Assembly (NCBI GenBank): GCA_003134855.1
Contig: PLCS01000004.1
Location: forward strand, 1 to 64,000
Origin: Acidobacteriaceae bacterium
GTDB taxonomy: Bacteria; Acidobacteriota; Terriglobia; Terriglobales; Acidobacteriaceae
DNA: 64,000 nucleotides
Direction: 5' to 3'
In this document: in pieces, positions 1 to 8,636 of the stretch
Numbering within the stretch: the first letter of the stretch is position 1
Layout of the letters: each line of letters begins with the position of its first letter
Translations under genes and position numbers: made by a program
Notes under the pieces: model-generated
Told to the model about the DNA's origin: nothing
The model's input: the letters and a program-made list of their open reading frames with translations, nothing else
The model's database searches: none

Positions 1-363
1 GTGCGCGACCAGCGGGTGTGGCTGATTCGCATTGTGTGGAATGTGGTGCTGGACCGCAAGCGCCGCATGAAGACCCGTCCGGAGACCGACGACGTAGCCG
101 AGCTGGCGCGCGTGCTGCCTGCCGGAGGGCTGACCGCCGAGGAACGCGTTGCCGCCGCCCAGCACCATGCCCGCGTGCTGGCATGCGTGGAGCAGCTTCC
201 CGCCAAGGAGCGCCAGGTGATGATGCTCTCCGCCTTCGATGAGCTGACCAGCGTGGAGATTGCAGCGGTCTTGGGCATTACCGAGTCCAGCGTGCGCTCA
301 CGGCTCTTTCGCGCGCGCAACCTGATGGCCGGTTTGCTGGACCATACAAGGAGTTTGCGATGA
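1..363 (+). CDS. ECF-type RNA polymerase sigma factor, C-terminal part
   Basis: The visible 120 residues are the end of a sigma-70 family ECF factor; the reading frame is open at base 1, so the true start and most of region 2 lie outside the window. The first residues (VWLIRIVWNVVLDRKRR) fit the end of region 2. Residues about 65-112 form region 4, with LPAKERQVMML and the helix-turn-helix ITESSVRSRLFRAR that would read the -35 element. The stop overlaps the start of the next gene in an ATGA, so the two are probably translated together and the neighbour is a likely partner. Confidence 0.85.
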   Translation: MRDQRVWLIRIVWNVVLDRKRRMKTRPETDDVAELARVLPAGGLTAEERVAAAQHHARVLACVEQLPAKERQVMMLSAFDELTSVEIAAVLGITESSVRSRLFRARNLMAGLLDHTRSLR

Positions 364-917
364 ACGGACGACAGAGATCAGAGATCAGAGATCAGGGGTC
401 AGTGACGCCCAGTCCGGCAGAAGAAACGCTGCGGCTGCTCGCCCGGCTCTCCCCGCCGGAAGGACTTGAGGAACGCTTGCAGGGCGGATTGCGCGCCAAA
501 GGCACTGTACCGAACAGGGCGCGGATTCTTCAATGGCCCATAGCGCTGAGGCTGGACAACGTCTGGATGCAGAGTTCCTTGGCGCGCACGGCGGCGGCGG
601 CGGCGATTGCCGCTGTGGTGGTTGGCGGCGGTTGGGGCGTAATCTCGCGCGTGCAGCCCGCGCAGCCGGCAAGGGCCATCGCGATTCCCCCGCGCGTCTC
701 CGCGCAGGGCGGCTTTTCCAGCGCCGGAGCCATGCGCACTCCGCAGACGCTCAACGGCCCAATCGTCGAACCTCCAGCCATACCGCATTCGGCCGCAGCC
801 GCGCCGCCGGCAACCATGACTGGCGGCAAGGCCGCTATGCAGACGCCGGTCCGACGTGGCAAGTCCGCGGCAGCACATAAGTCCATCGCTCGGCCCGACG
901 CATCACCGGCAAAGTAG
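360..917 (+). CDS. Membrane-anchored protein next to ECF sigma factor (possible anti-sigma)
   Basis: This 185-residue protein has one clear membrane segment at about residues 76-97 (Ala/Val/Gly-rich), a soluble N-terminal part of about 70 residues and a Pro/Ala-rich C-terminal tail ending in basic residues. The ATGA overlap with the sigma gene and the single-span topology suggest an anti-sigma role, but there is no HxxxCxxC zinc motif, so this is inference from position. The N-terminal codons 5-15 are made of a 7-bp tandem repeat (373-407), so the first residues may be recently acquired. I do not recognise a named family. Confidence 0.6.
   Translation: MNGRQRSEIRDQGSVTPSPAEETLRLLARLSPPEGLEERLQGGLRAKGTVPNRARILQWPIALRLDNVWMQSSLARTAAAAAIAAVVVGGGWGVISRVQPAQPARAIAIPPRVSAQGGFSSAGAMRTPQTLNGPIVEPPAIPHSAAAAPPATMTGGKAAMQTPVRRGKSAAAHKSIARPDASPAK
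373..407 (+). repeat. 7-bp tandem repeat inside the 5' end of a gene
   Basis: Three exact copies of AGAGATC (373-393) are followed by AGGGGTC and AGTGACG, in strict 7-base periods. The same period appears in degenerate form at five other gene borders in the window. Because 7 is not a multiple of 3, each added copy would shift the reading frame of the gene that contains it. Confidence 0.75.
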
Positions 918-921
918 CGAC

Positions 922-1266
922 TTACGCGCCTTTGGCAACCGCGCGGATGACCATGCCCAGCAGAGCCAGCACCAAGGCACCCCAGAAGGCCGGGCCGAAT
1001 CCGCGCACATGGAAGCCGCGGACGATGCTCGATGCCAGCAGGATCATCAGTCCGTTGATGACCAGCAGAAACAATCCGAGTGTAAGGATGCTGATGGGGA
1101 ATGTCACAATCTTGAGGAAAAAGCCGACGGTCGCGTTGAGCAGGCCGATCACCAGTGCCGCCGCCAGCGCTGGCCCCAGTCCCTCAACTTCAAAGCCGCT
1201 CACCAGATTGGAAACCACCAGCAGGGCTACGGCGCTTAACAGCCATTGAACCAGCAGTCTGACCAT
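922..1266 (-). CDS. Phage holin family 4 / YvlD-like membrane protein
   Basis: This 114-residue protein is almost wholly hydrophobic, with four predicted membrane spans (about residues 5-23, 30-50, 55-80 and 90-110). The arrangement and the motif GLLNATVG followed by FPISILTLGLF match the small PF04020 family (phage holin family 4, YvlD), which are inner-membrane proteins of unclear function. Its start is preceded by an AAGGAG-like site (read from 'ctcctt' on the + strand, 1277-1282). It converges on the gene ending at 917, with 4 bases between stops. Confidence 0.8.
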   Translation of the reverse strand: MVRLLVQWLLSAVALLVVSNLVSGFEVEGLGPALAAALVIGLLNATVGFFLKIVTFPISILTLGLFLLVINGLMILLASSIVRGFHVRGFGPAFWGALVLALLGMVIRAVAKGA

Positions 1267-1332
1267 TTTCGTATTCTCCTTGTCGTCGAAATCCTGGCGC
1301 CCGCGGGTTTGAGCCCCGCAAAGCAGCCGTGA

Positions 1333-2313
1333 TTACTCGGCCAGTGCCGGCTCCAGATCCTCAGCGGGCCGCGAGCCTTTGGCCTTGACCTGCGCGGTAG
1401 TCAGCAGGAAGACGGCCACCACGATGCCTGCCATGCCGGCGAACTCGGCGCTCTCCGGCCGTTCGTGGAGCAGAACGATTCCCAACAGCACCGCGATCAC
1501 CGGATTGACATAAGCATACGACGCGACTTTGGCCACCGGCACATGCTCCAGCAAATAGACGAAGGCGGTGTAGCCCAGGAGCGACCCGGCCGTAATGAGG
1601 TAGGCGAGCGAGCCTATCGAGGCCTCGTTCACATGAAACTGCGGCCATTCGCCCAGCGCCGTGCCCAGCGCGGTGTTGAAGAGACCCGCAAACAGCATCT
1701 GCCAAGCCGCGGCCACAAGGCAATTCACCGGCAGGCGAGCGCGCCGCGACAGAAGACTGCCTGCAACCCATGCGAAGGCCGCGATCAGCAGCAGCCCCAA
1801 AGCCAGCAGGCGCGCGTGGTCCCCGAGCAGGCCGGTGTGCAGCGAGGGCCACACCAGGGCGGCCAGGCCGGCAAAGCCCAGCCCCATGCCCAGCCAGCCG
1901 CGCGCCGGCAGCGGTTCACCGCCGGGCAGCAGCATCTCGGCCAGCGCCGCAAGCAAGGGAATGACCGCCAGCACCAGTGATGCCAGCCCGCTGGGGACGG
2001 TCTTCTCGGCGTACACCAAGCAGACATTGTTCACGGATAACAGGAAGAACCCAACCACGCTGAGCATTAACATGGCCCTCGGCGGCCAGAGCAGGCGCAG
2101 CCCTCGCCAGCGGCACCAGGCCATCAGCAGTGCGCCGGCAATGATAAACCGCGTGCCGGCCAGCAGCGGCGCCGGCATCTGGGCCGCTCCAATACGAATG
2201 GCCGCATAGGTCGATCCCCAAAAGAAGTACACGCTGGCGAAGGCCAGAACGACGGAGGCCGTAGTGGCAGCCTTCTCTTTCGGGTTGGCGAATGGGATCG
2301 CGGAATTCTTCAT
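1333..2313 (-). CDS. EamA/DMT-superfamily transporter (YedA-like)
   Basis: The protein has 326 residues and ten hydrophobic segments in two EamA repeats (about residues 15-150 and 165-305). FFWGSTYAAIRIGAAQMP near the N-terminus is the typical first-helix signature of the drug/metabolite exporter group that contains E. coli YedA. The second repeat holds SLLGYTAFVYLLEHVPVAKV and the following YVNPVIAVLLG. It probably exports amino acids or other small metabolites across the inner membrane; the substrate cannot be read from sequence. It is divergent from yraN, with 95 bases between starts. Confidence 0.88.
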   Translation of the reverse strand: MKNSAIPFANPKEKAATTASVVLAFASVYFFWGSTYAAIRIGAAQMPAPLLAGTRFIIAGALLMAWCRWRGLRLLWPPRAMLMLSVVGFFLLSVNNVCLVYAEKTVPSGLASLVLAVIPLLAALAEMLLPGGEPLPARGWLGMGLGFAGLAALVWPSLHTGLLGDHARLLALGLLLIAAFAWVAGSLLSRRARLPVNCLVAAAWQMLFAGLFNTALGTALGEWPQFHVNEASIGSLAYLITAGSLLGYTAFVYLLEHVPVAKVASYAYVNPVIAVLLGIVLLHERPESAEFAGMAGIVVAVFLLTTAQVKAKGSRPAEDLEPALAE

Positions 2314-2408
2314 GGGTTGATTCCATGCTAACGCCTGGAAGCCGGGTGGACAGCTTTGCCCGAAGATCGATTTGCGCCTTTCAATGATTCAGTTGAGAAT
2401 GGATTGCC

Positions 2409-2894
2409 ATGGGATGGATGGAGCAAATGCGGATCGGCTGCGAGGAGCGCGCGCTGGCCGGCCTCGCGTGGGCAGCGCGAAAACGTGGCCGGAGCGACGA
2501 CCTGGCTCCTCATCTGGCCACCGGCATCGAGGGCGAGGACGCGGCCTTCTTTCACCTGCGCCGCAAGGGTTATATCGTGGTAGCGCGGCGCTGGTCGTCG
2601 GGCGAGATGCCCGGCGATGTGGACCTGATCGCCTGGCAGGGACCGAGGCTCTGTTTTGTCGAAGTGAAGACCCGCACCGCCCGCGACGCCGCTCCCGCCG
2701 AGATCACTGTGGACTCCCACAAGCGCAACACACTCCGCCGCCTGGCCCGTCAATATATCCGCCAGTTGCACCAGGAGACCGCCCCGCCGGTCCGCTTCGA
2801 CGTTCTCAGCGTCTACCTTGTGCCGGGACAAGAGAAGGAGTTCGCGCATTTTGAAGGCGCATTTGGCTGGAGCGAGCGGGAGGGCGAGGACTGA
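2409..2894 (+). CDS. yraN: YraN family protein (UPF0102), endonuclease-like
   Basis: The 161-residue protein carries the YraN fold signature: GEDAAFFHLRRKGYIVVARR (about residues 38-57), then GDVDLIAWQG and FVEVKTR. The E, D and ExK positions form the Holliday-junction-resolvase/restriction-endonuclease-like metal site. The usual family length is about 120 residues, so this one has an N-terminal extension of about 30 residues rich in basic residues; a later start cannot be excluded. Function in the family is unproven. It lies just upstream of tRNA-Lys in the same direction. Confidence 0.9.
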   Translation: MGWMEQMRIGCEERALAGLAWAARKRGRSDDLAPHLATGIEGEDAAFFHLRRKGYIVVARRWSSGEMPGDVDLIAWQGPRLCFVEVKTRTARDAAPAEITVDSHKRNTLRRLARQYIRQLHQETAPPVRFDVLSVYLVPGQEKEFAHFEGAFGWSEREGED

Positions 2895-2955
2895 GGCGGC
2901 GAAGCGGGCCCGGCAAAGCAGGCACTGTGATAATTTTGAAGGAGCGGCCTTGAAC

Positions 2956-3031
2956 GAGCTCGTAGCTCAGTAGGTAGAGCAACGCCCTTTTAAGGCGTGG
3001 GTCCTGGGTTCGAGCCCCAGCGAGCTCACCA
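2956..3031 (+). tRNA. tRNA-Lys (anticodon TTT)
   Basis: The cloverleaf can be read directly: acceptor GAGCTCG pairs with CGAGCTC, the D arm is GCTC/GAGC, the anticodon stem ACGCC/GGCGT encloses loop CTTTTAA with anticodon TTT, and the T arm is CTGGG-TTCGAGC-CCCAG. The discriminator is A and CCA is encoded (3029-3031). A TGATAAT box at 2928-2934 lies 21 bases upstream and could be its -10 element. Confidence 0.97.
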
Positions 3032-3078
3032 CTCCTTCCGGCCGCTGTTTCCCTGTCATTTGCTCGTCCGTCGATACA

Positions 3079-4509
3079 TTACAGGCTGGGGTCTGCCGCG
3101 GGCGCCAGCGGCAGCGTGAAGCGGAAAGTTGCTCCGCGGCCGAGTTCGCTTTCAGCCCAGATGCGTCCGCCGTGAGCCATGACGATGTGCTTGACGATGG
3201 CCAGGCCGAGGCCTGTGCCTCCCGCCTCGCGGGAGCGTGCTTTGTCGATGCGATAAAAGCGCTCGAAGATGCGGGTCAAGTGCTCAGAGGCGATGCCGGG
3301 GCCAAAGTCCTGAACGTTGAACTCGACTTCCGAGACTGCTTGTGGGGCGTCTTGGGATTCAAGCAGCCGCGCGCCGATGAGGATGCGCTTGCCGGCTTTG
3401 CCGTACTTGAGCGCGTTTTCAATGAGATTGCTGAAGACCTGGTTCATCGCATCGGGATCTGCCAGGACCAGGGCGTCGGGCGCGCCGGAGAATTCCAGGG
3501 TGACGCCAGTGTCGGCGACGATGCCTCCCAGCGAGTCGATGGCGTCCTGGAGCAGCGCGCTGGCTCGCATGGGCCGTAGCGCCAGCTTGTAATCCGGGCT
3601 CTCGACGCCGGCCAGGGCGAGCAGGTCCTCGGTGATGCGGTTCATGCGGGTGGCGTTTTTGAGGATGATGCCGAGAAACTCATCGCTGGTTTTGCGGTTG
3701 GGACGAGGCTCTTCCATCAGCGTTTCGACGTAGCCCTGGATGGAGGTAAGCGGGGTGCGCAGCTCGTGGCTGACGTTGGCGATGAATTCGCGGCGGGAGG
3801 TTTCCGCGGCCTCGATGCGGGTGATCTCGTGCAGCACGGCGAGCGCGCCGCCGGAGGGCATGGGGGCGGCGTTGATCTCGAAGATGCGTCCCGGGGCGAG
3901 CGAACTGGCGCGGCCGGAACGCGCCTCGCGCTGCTCCAAAGCCGAGCGCACACAGGCCAGCAGTTCGGGGTCGCGCACCGCGTGAACCAGCGGGCGGCCC
4001 ACATGAATCTGCGTACTGGCAATGCGCTGCATTTGCGCGTTGGACCAGCGGACCAGCCCCTCGGGAGTAAGGGCGACCACCGCCTCCTGCATGGAGTCGA
4101 GCAGGCCTGCCAGCTCCTGGCGGCGGCTTTCGATCTCGGCAAAGCTCTCGCCCAGCCGTTCGGCGGTCTGATTGAGCGCGGCCTCCATGGTGGAGAGCGA
4201 ATCATCGCTGTCCTGGGGAAGGCGGGCGCTCAGGTCGCCGTCGGCGATGCGGCGCGCGAAGACGATGAGCCGCTCAAGCCGAATGGTGATGCGGCCGGCA
4301 ACCCAGACGGCCAGGGCGAGCGCCACGGCCAGCGCAATCAGGCCGGACCAGAGAGTTTCATGGCCGAGAAGCAGGCCGGTGCCGGCGGGAGGAATCTCCA
4401 ATACTTTGTGCGCGATAAAAGGAAGAACGACAAACTCCATCGCCGCTGCCTGGAAGAGCAGCAGCAGGAGAAAAAGGCCGAGCAGCTTGGTGAAGATTTT
4501 TGATTTCAA
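3079..4509 (-). CDS. PhoR-like sensor histidine kinase
   Basis: This 476-residue kinase has two N-terminal membrane helices (about residues 8-32 and 45-67), a HAMP linker (about 68-120), a PAS-like domain (about 135-235), then a HisKA domain with VSHELRTPLTSIQGY, where His248 is the phosphoacceptor. The ATPase domain follows with the N box (NLIENALKYG), G1 (VQDFGPGIA) and G2 (GGTGLGLAIVKHIV). It lies 6 bases downstream of the response regulator gene on the same strand. Its architecture is that of phosphate-sensing PhoR, but no pst or phoU gene is visible, so the signal is not established. Confidence 0.9.
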   Translation of the reverse strand: MKSKIFTKLLGLFLLLLLFQAAAMEFVVLPFIAHKVLEIPPAGTGLLLGHETLWSGLIALAVALALAVWVAGRITIRLERLIVFARRIADGDLSARLPQDSDDSLSTMEAALNQTAERLGESFAEIESRRQELAGLLDSMQEAVVALTPEGLVRWSNAQMQRIASTQIHVGRPLVHAVRDPELLACVRSALEQREARSGRASSLAPGRIFEINAAPMPSGGALAVLHEITRIEAAETSRREFIANVSHELRTPLTSIQGYVETLMEEPRPNRKTSDEFLGIILKNATRMNRITEDLLALAGVESPDYKLALRPMRASALLQDAIDSLGGIVADTGVTLEFSGAPDALVLADPDAMNQVFSNLIENALKYGKAGKRILIGARLLESQDAPQAVSEVEFNVQDFGPGIASEHLTRIFERFYRIDKARSREAGGTGLGLAIVKHIVMAHGGRIWAESELGRGATFRFTLPLAPAADPSL

Positions 4510-4515
4510 GGAACC

Positions 4516-5214
4516 CTACTCGCCTTTTGGCAGCTCGAAGCGGTAGCCGGCGCCGCGCACGGTTCTCAGGTAGCGCGGATTCTCCGGATCAATCTCGATC
4601 TTCTCACGGATGCGGCGCACGTAAACGTCGACCGAACGGGGGGTGACGAAGCGGGCATCGCCCCAGACGGAGTCCAGCAGGTGGTCGCGGCTGAAGACCC
4701 GGCCGGAATGGCGTGCCAGGTAGTCGAGCAGCCGGAACTCGGTGGCTGTGGTCGCGGTCAGCTCGCCGCGCACCGTCAATTGCATGGCGTTGGCGTCGAT
4801 GATGATCTCGTCAAAGCGGATGACCGTGGGCGTAGTGGGGCGCTCGAAGCGGCGCAGCACGGCCTTTACGCGCGCCACCAGCTCGCGGGTGGCGAAGGGC
4901 TTGGTGATGTAATCGTCGGCCCCCATCTCAAGGCCCAGCACGCGGTCGTTTTCCGCGGCGCGCGCGGTCAGGAAGATGATGGGGACGGTGGAGAGCACGG
5001 GGTTCAGGCGCAGGCGGCGGCAGACGTCGAGGCCGTCGCCGCCGGGCACCATGATGTCCAGCAGAAACAGCGCGGGCGCCTGGCGCTCGGCGTCGGGAAT
5101 CAGGTTGGTGGGAGTGTGAAACAGTCGCGCCGCAAAGCCGGCCGCCTCCAGGTGATGCTGCACCAGCCGCGCAATGTCGTGGTCGTCTTCCAGTACAAAA
5201 ATGGTTTGGCTCAA
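4516..5214 (-). CDS. PhoB/OmpR-family response regulator
   Basis: A receiver domain with the acidic pair in VLEDDHD and phosphoacceptor Asp53 (FLLDIMVPGG) is followed by a winged-helix DNA-binding domain ending in RTVRGAGYRFE. I chose the TTG start at 5214 because GAGGG lies 8 bases upstream and the resulting 232 residues match the family length. A GTG at 5265 would add 17 residues with no clear ribosome site. It is the likely partner of the kinase encoded immediately downstream; phosphorylation should switch on DNA binding. Confidence 0.9.
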   Translation of the reverse strand: MSQTIFVLEDDHDIARLVQHHLEAAGFAARLFHTPTNLIPDAERQAPALFLLDIMVPGGDGLDVCRRLRLNPVLSTVPIIFLTARAAENDRVLGLEMGADDYITKPFATRELVARVKAVLRRFERPTTPTVIRFDEIIIDANAMQLTVRGELTATTATEFRLLDYLARHSGRVFSRDHLLDSVWGDARFVTPRSVDVYVRRIREKIEIDPENPRYLRTVRGAGYRFELPKGE

Positions 5215-5500
5215 CCGCTCTGCCCTCGCCCGGCGGCCGTTGAACTTCAGATGCGGAGGCCGCACGGAATCATTAACAGAGTAATTCAGTCAGGCAAAGG
5301 AATTGCAAACGTTGTGTGAATTTGCGCGGGGAAACCAACTGCAAATCAGGAGATCGGGAGCGCAAGGTCTTGAATGGGCGCGGCTACAGCTAAAGCCTCG
5401 CTCTTTCAAAATAGAGTCGCTCCACCGGTTGCTCCGCCATGGTTTACGCTGAAAACACGGGTCAGCCTTCTCGTCCGGCCGTACCCAAAGGGAGGCTCTT

Positions 5501-5857
5501 GTGACCTGGATGATGCTGCTGGTGGGGCTGGTGGTGGGCATGGTTTCCGGCGTAGTGGGCATTGGCGGCGGCATCTTGTTTGTTCCCGCGCTGGTGTGGC
5601 TCGTGGGCATGGACCAGCACAAAGCGCAGGGCACCTCGCTGGGGGCATTGCTAGCGCCGGTGGGCGCGTTGGCCTTCTGGGAGTACTACCGCAAGGGCAA
5701 CGCCGACCTGCGCGTGGCGTTGCTCTTGGCTGTCGGGTTTCTGGTCGGCGGCTACTTTGGGGCCGTCGGCGCGCAGCACATCCCGGAACTCTGGCTGCGG
5801 CGCATCTTCGCGCTGACCCTGATCGCCGTCGGCGGACGCATGTGGTTCTACCGGTAG
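5501..5857 (+). CDS. TSUP/TauE-SafE family protein, half-size
   Basis: The protein starts at GTG with GGGAGG 5 bases upstream. Its 118 residues hold the classic TSUP N-terminal signature GMVSGVVGIGGGILFVPAL, the following QGTSLGALL segment, and two further membrane spans ending in LIAVGGRMWFYR. Full TauE/SafE permeases have about 250 residues built from two such halves, so this is a single half that would have to work as an oligomer, if it transports at all. Family members export sulfite, sulfoacetate or similar anions. Confidence 0.8.
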   Translation: MTWMMLLVGLVVGMVSGVVGIGGGILFVPALVWLVGMDQHKAQGTSLGALLAPVGALAFWEYYRKGNADLRVALLLAVGFLVGGYFGAVGAQHIPELWLRRIFALTLIAVGGRMWFYR

Positions 5858-5910
5858 ATTGATCAGTCTTGCGCGATGAAGCGCACAGGACTGCATCAGC
5901 TCGCGCGGCT

Positions 5911-5946
5911 GCTGTTCCTTTTTCCCCTCGTTCCCTGCTCCTGTAT
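5911..5946. repeat. Degenerate 7-bp-period tract upstream of ychF
   Basis: CTGTTCC, TTTTTCC, TCGTTCC and CTGCTCC occur in succession (with two extra C bases after the second), giving an imperfect 7-base period. It resembles the tract at 10303-10334 and lies 55 bases upstream of the ychF start. Confidence 0.4.
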
Positions 5947-6000
5947 CATCGAAGAGGTTCCCGCGCGTGTTTCATCTGCCGGGACCCCAATGGGAAAGCC

Positions 6001-7080
6001 ATGAAGACTGGCATCATCGGCCTGCCGCAGGTAGGCAAAACATCGTTATTCAAGATTCTGACCAAAGCCAGGCTCGACGAGCGGGGACACTCGCGCCAGG
6101 AGCACATCGGCGTGGCGAGAGTGCCGGACGAGCGGCTGGACAAGCTCTCGGCGCTCTACTCGCCGAAGAAAACCACCTACGCGTCTGTGGAGTTCGTGGA
6201 CGTGGCGGCCATCGGGCAGGAGGCGCTGAAAGAGACGGCCTTCCTGACCAGCCTGCGCAATGTGGACGCGCTGATCCATGTGCTGCGCGCCTTCGAGGAG
6301 GAGTCGATTGCGCACGTCGGCCCTATCGACCCCTTGCGCGACATACGCAGCGTCGAGTTCGACCTGATGATTAGCGATCTGACACAGGTGGAAAAGCGGC
6401 TGGAGCGGCTGGAAAGGGACCTGAAGAAGGGGCGCACCAACGATCTGGAACACGAACAGTCGCTGCTGCTGCGGTCAAAGGAGGCTCTGGAAAAGGAGCT
6501 GCCGCTGCGCGAACTGGAGATGACCGCGGAGGAGAAAAAGCTCATCAAAGGCTTTATGTTCCTCTCGCAAAAGCCTATTTTATATGTGCTTAACATCGGC
6601 GAGAGCGTGACGCTGGGCGACGATCTGGAGGCGGCGGTGAGCCGCTGGAAGCTCGGCGAGGTTGCGCACCGGCCCAACGCCGGAGCCACGGCGATCTGCG
6701 GCAAGGTGGAGGCCGAGCTGGCGGAAATGGACGATGAAGAGGCGGCGGAGTTCCTGGGAAGCTATGGGCTGCATGAGAGCGGCTTGGTGCGGCTGATCCG
6801 CAAGAGCTACGAACTGCAAGGGCTGATCAGCTTCTTCACCGCCGGCGAGGACGAGTGCCGCGCCTGGACGATTCCGGCAGGCTCGAAGGCGCCGCAAGGG
6901 GCCGGAGCGATTCACTCCGACCTGGAGCACCACTTCATTCGCGCCGAGACGATCCGCTGGGACAACCTGCTGGCCGCCGGCTCCGAGGCCTCGGCGCGGG
7001 CGAAAGGTACACTGCGCCTGGAAGGCAAGGAGTACATGGTGCAGGATGGCGACGTGATGCACATCCGGCATAGCGGGTAA
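6001..7080 (+). CDS. ychF: YchF-type (Obg family) nucleotide-binding ATPase
   Basis: The ATG at 6001 begins MKTGIIGLPQVGKTSLFKIL, the family's usual N-terminus with its P-loop at residues 6-14; the frame is open further upstream but that extension has no family match. The 359 residues include the coiled-coil helical domain (about 120-190, LTQVEKRLERLERDLKKGRT) and the C-terminal TGS domain (about 275-358, with LISFFTAGEDECRAW and the terminal YMVQDGDVMHIRHS). YchF hydrolyses ATP rather than GTP, binds ribosomes and is linked to oxidative stress control. Confidence 0.95.
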   Translation: MKTGIIGLPQVGKTSLFKILTKARLDERGHSRQEHIGVARVPDERLDKLSALYSPKKTTYASVEFVDVAAIGQEALKETAFLTSLRNVDALIHVLRAFEEESIAHVGPIDPLRDIRSVEFDLMISDLTQVEKRLERLERDLKKGRTNDLEHEQSLLLRSKEALEKELPLRELEMTAEEKKLIKGFMFLSQKPILYVLNIGESVTLGDDLEAAVSRWKLGEVAHRPNAGATAICGKVEAELAEMDDEEAAEFLGSYGLHESGLVRLIRKSYELQGLISFFTAGEDECRAWTIPAGSKAPQGAGAIHSDLEHHFIRAETIRWDNLLAAGSEASARAKGTLRLEGKEYMVQDGDVMHIRHSG

Positions 7081-7087
7081 GCGGCGA

Positions 7088-7813
7088 ATGCTGAAGCTCT
7101 CTCTCATTCTCGGTACGATTGCCGCGCTGGCCGATGTGGCTGGCGGATTTGTGCTGGTGCGCGCCAAGGGCGTGGAGCGCTACCTGCGCTATTTTGTCGC
7201 TCTGGGCGCGGGCTTCCTGATCGCCACTGCGGTGCTGGAGATGATGCCAGAGGGGCTGCGGCTGAGTCCGCGGCTGGGACCGGTGCTGATCATGGGCGGC
7301 TATTGCGTGGTGCATCTACTGGAACACACCATCAACGCGCACTTCCACTATGGCGAGGAGACGCACCACGACGAGTTCATCTCGCGGCATACGGGCAACT
7401 CGGTGATGGCCGGGCTGAGCCTTCATGCGCTCTTTGACGGCGTGGCTATCGGCTCAGGGTTTCTGGTTTCGGGCTGGCTGGGCTGGCTGATCTTTCTGGC
7501 GATTCTGCTGCACAAGGCGCCGGAGGGCTTCACGATGGCCTCAGTGATGCTGGCCAGCGGGCGCAGCCGCTCCGCGGCGTTTTATTCCGCCGTGACGTTG
7601 GCGGTCGCCACGCTGGCGGGTGTGCTGGTTATCCAGATGGTTCCCAGCTGGCTGCCGTATGGGTTGCCGCTCTCCGCCGGAGTCGCGCTGTATGTTGGCG
7701 CCAGCGACCTGGTGCCCGAGGTGAATCGCGAGCCGGGAATTCGCATGGCACTGGTCTTCTTTGCCGGTGTCGCAGGTTTTCTGCTGCTGCGGATCCTGTT
7801 GCCGGCGCTGTAA
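7088..7813 (+). CDS. ZIP family divalent metal transporter
   Basis: This 241-residue protein has about seven membrane spans. Metal-binding signatures are present: HLLEHTINAHFHYGEE in the His-rich loop, LSLHALFDGVAIGSGF in the fourth span and HKAPEGFTMASVML in the fifth, which together form the ZIP binuclear site. It would move zinc, iron or a similar metal towards the cytoplasm. It starts 7 bases after ychF and is probably co-transcribed. Its stop faces the glycosyltransferase stop, 13 bases apart. Confidence 0.88.
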   Translation: MLKLSLILGTIAALADVAGGFVLVRAKGVERYLRYFVALGAGFLIATAVLEMMPEGLRLSPRLGPVLIMGGYCVVHLLEHTINAHFHYGEETHHDEFISRHTGNSVMAGLSLHALFDGVAIGSGFLVSGWLGWLIFLAILLHKAPEGFTMASVMLASGRSRSAAFYSAVTLAVATLAGVLVIQMVPSWLPYGLPLSAGVALYVGASDLVPEVNREPGIRMALVFFAGVAGFLLLRILLPAL

Positions 7814-7826
7814 AGACTCAAGAGGA

Positions 7827-8606
7827 TCAGGCCCGGTGTCCGAAGCCGTATCTCTCCAGATAGAGCCGCCCCAGCAGCTTAGCGTAATCCCAGCCGACTT
7901 TGAAGTTGGCTTTGCTGGCGCCTTGAGCGCGACTGCCGAAGGCTAACGGAACCTCTTTGACCGAGCGGATGTGGCCGCGCACCAGAATCTCCAGCAGCAA
8001 CTTGAAGCCGGAGGGCTGGAATAGAATTCCTTCAATGCACTCACGGCGTAGAAGGAAAAACCCTGTCATCGGGTCATGAGCGCGAATGCCGACTCTCTGG
8101 ATGGGCAAGGTGGCCCAAACAGCGACGCTGGAAAGCCACTTTCGTACCGGATTCCAGGCGCCCAACTGACCGCCCGCGATGTAGCGGCTGCCAATCGCCA
8201 GGTCATTGCCGGCCAGAATCGCCGCGACCAAGGCGGGCAGTAGCTCCGGAGGGTGCTGCAGATCAGCGTCCATCACGCCGAGAATCGCCGCGTCCGTGTG
8301 CCGCCATCCGTAGAGAACGGCGCCGGAGAGGCCGCGCTCTCCTTTGCGAACCAGCAGGCGCACGCGCGGGTCTTCCTGGCTGATGGCGGTGACGATCTCC
8401 TTGGTTCCATCGCGGCTGTCGTCATCGACAACCAGAATCTCATAATCGATTTCCAGAGGGTCGAGAACGGCGCGCACATCATGGAGCAGGCCGGGGAGGT
8501 TCGCGGCCTCGCGGAGTGTAGGAATGGCCAGCGCCAGCTTTTGCCGGGCTCTCGTTGCCGCGCCCAGCGCCGGCGTGTACGATGAAGCTGTCACTGTAAA
8601 CGACAT
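7827..8606 (-). CDS. GT2 glycosyltransferase, polyprenol-phosphate mannosyltransferase-like
   Basis: The 259 residues form a single GT-A domain: the start of the fold ALAIPTLREAANLPGLL, the nucleotide motif VVDDDSRDGT, the metal site MDADLQHPPELLP, and the catalytic region SRYIAGGQ. PMTGFFLLRRE and the following basic stretch are typical of dolichol/polyprenol-phosphate mannose synthases. There is no C-terminal membrane domain. It would charge a lipid carrier with a sugar. It is divergent from the polytopic membrane protein at 8637 with 30 bases between starts, so the two could be co-regulated. Confidence 0.85.
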   Translation of the reverse strand: MSFTVTASSYTPALGAATRARQKLALAIPTLREAANLPGLLHDVRAVLDPLEIDYEILVVDDDSRDGTKEIVTAISQEDPRVRLLVRKGERGLSGAVLYGWRHTDAAILGVMDADLQHPPELLPALVAAILAGNDLAIGSRYIAGGQLGAWNPVRKWLSSVAVWATLPIQRVGIRAHDPMTGFFLLRRECIEGILFQPSGFKLLLEILVRGHIRSVKEVPLAFGSRAQGASKANFKVGWDYAKLLGRLYLERYGFGHRA

Positions 8607-8636
8607 ATCGAGCTTGAGTATACGGGGTTTATCCGG

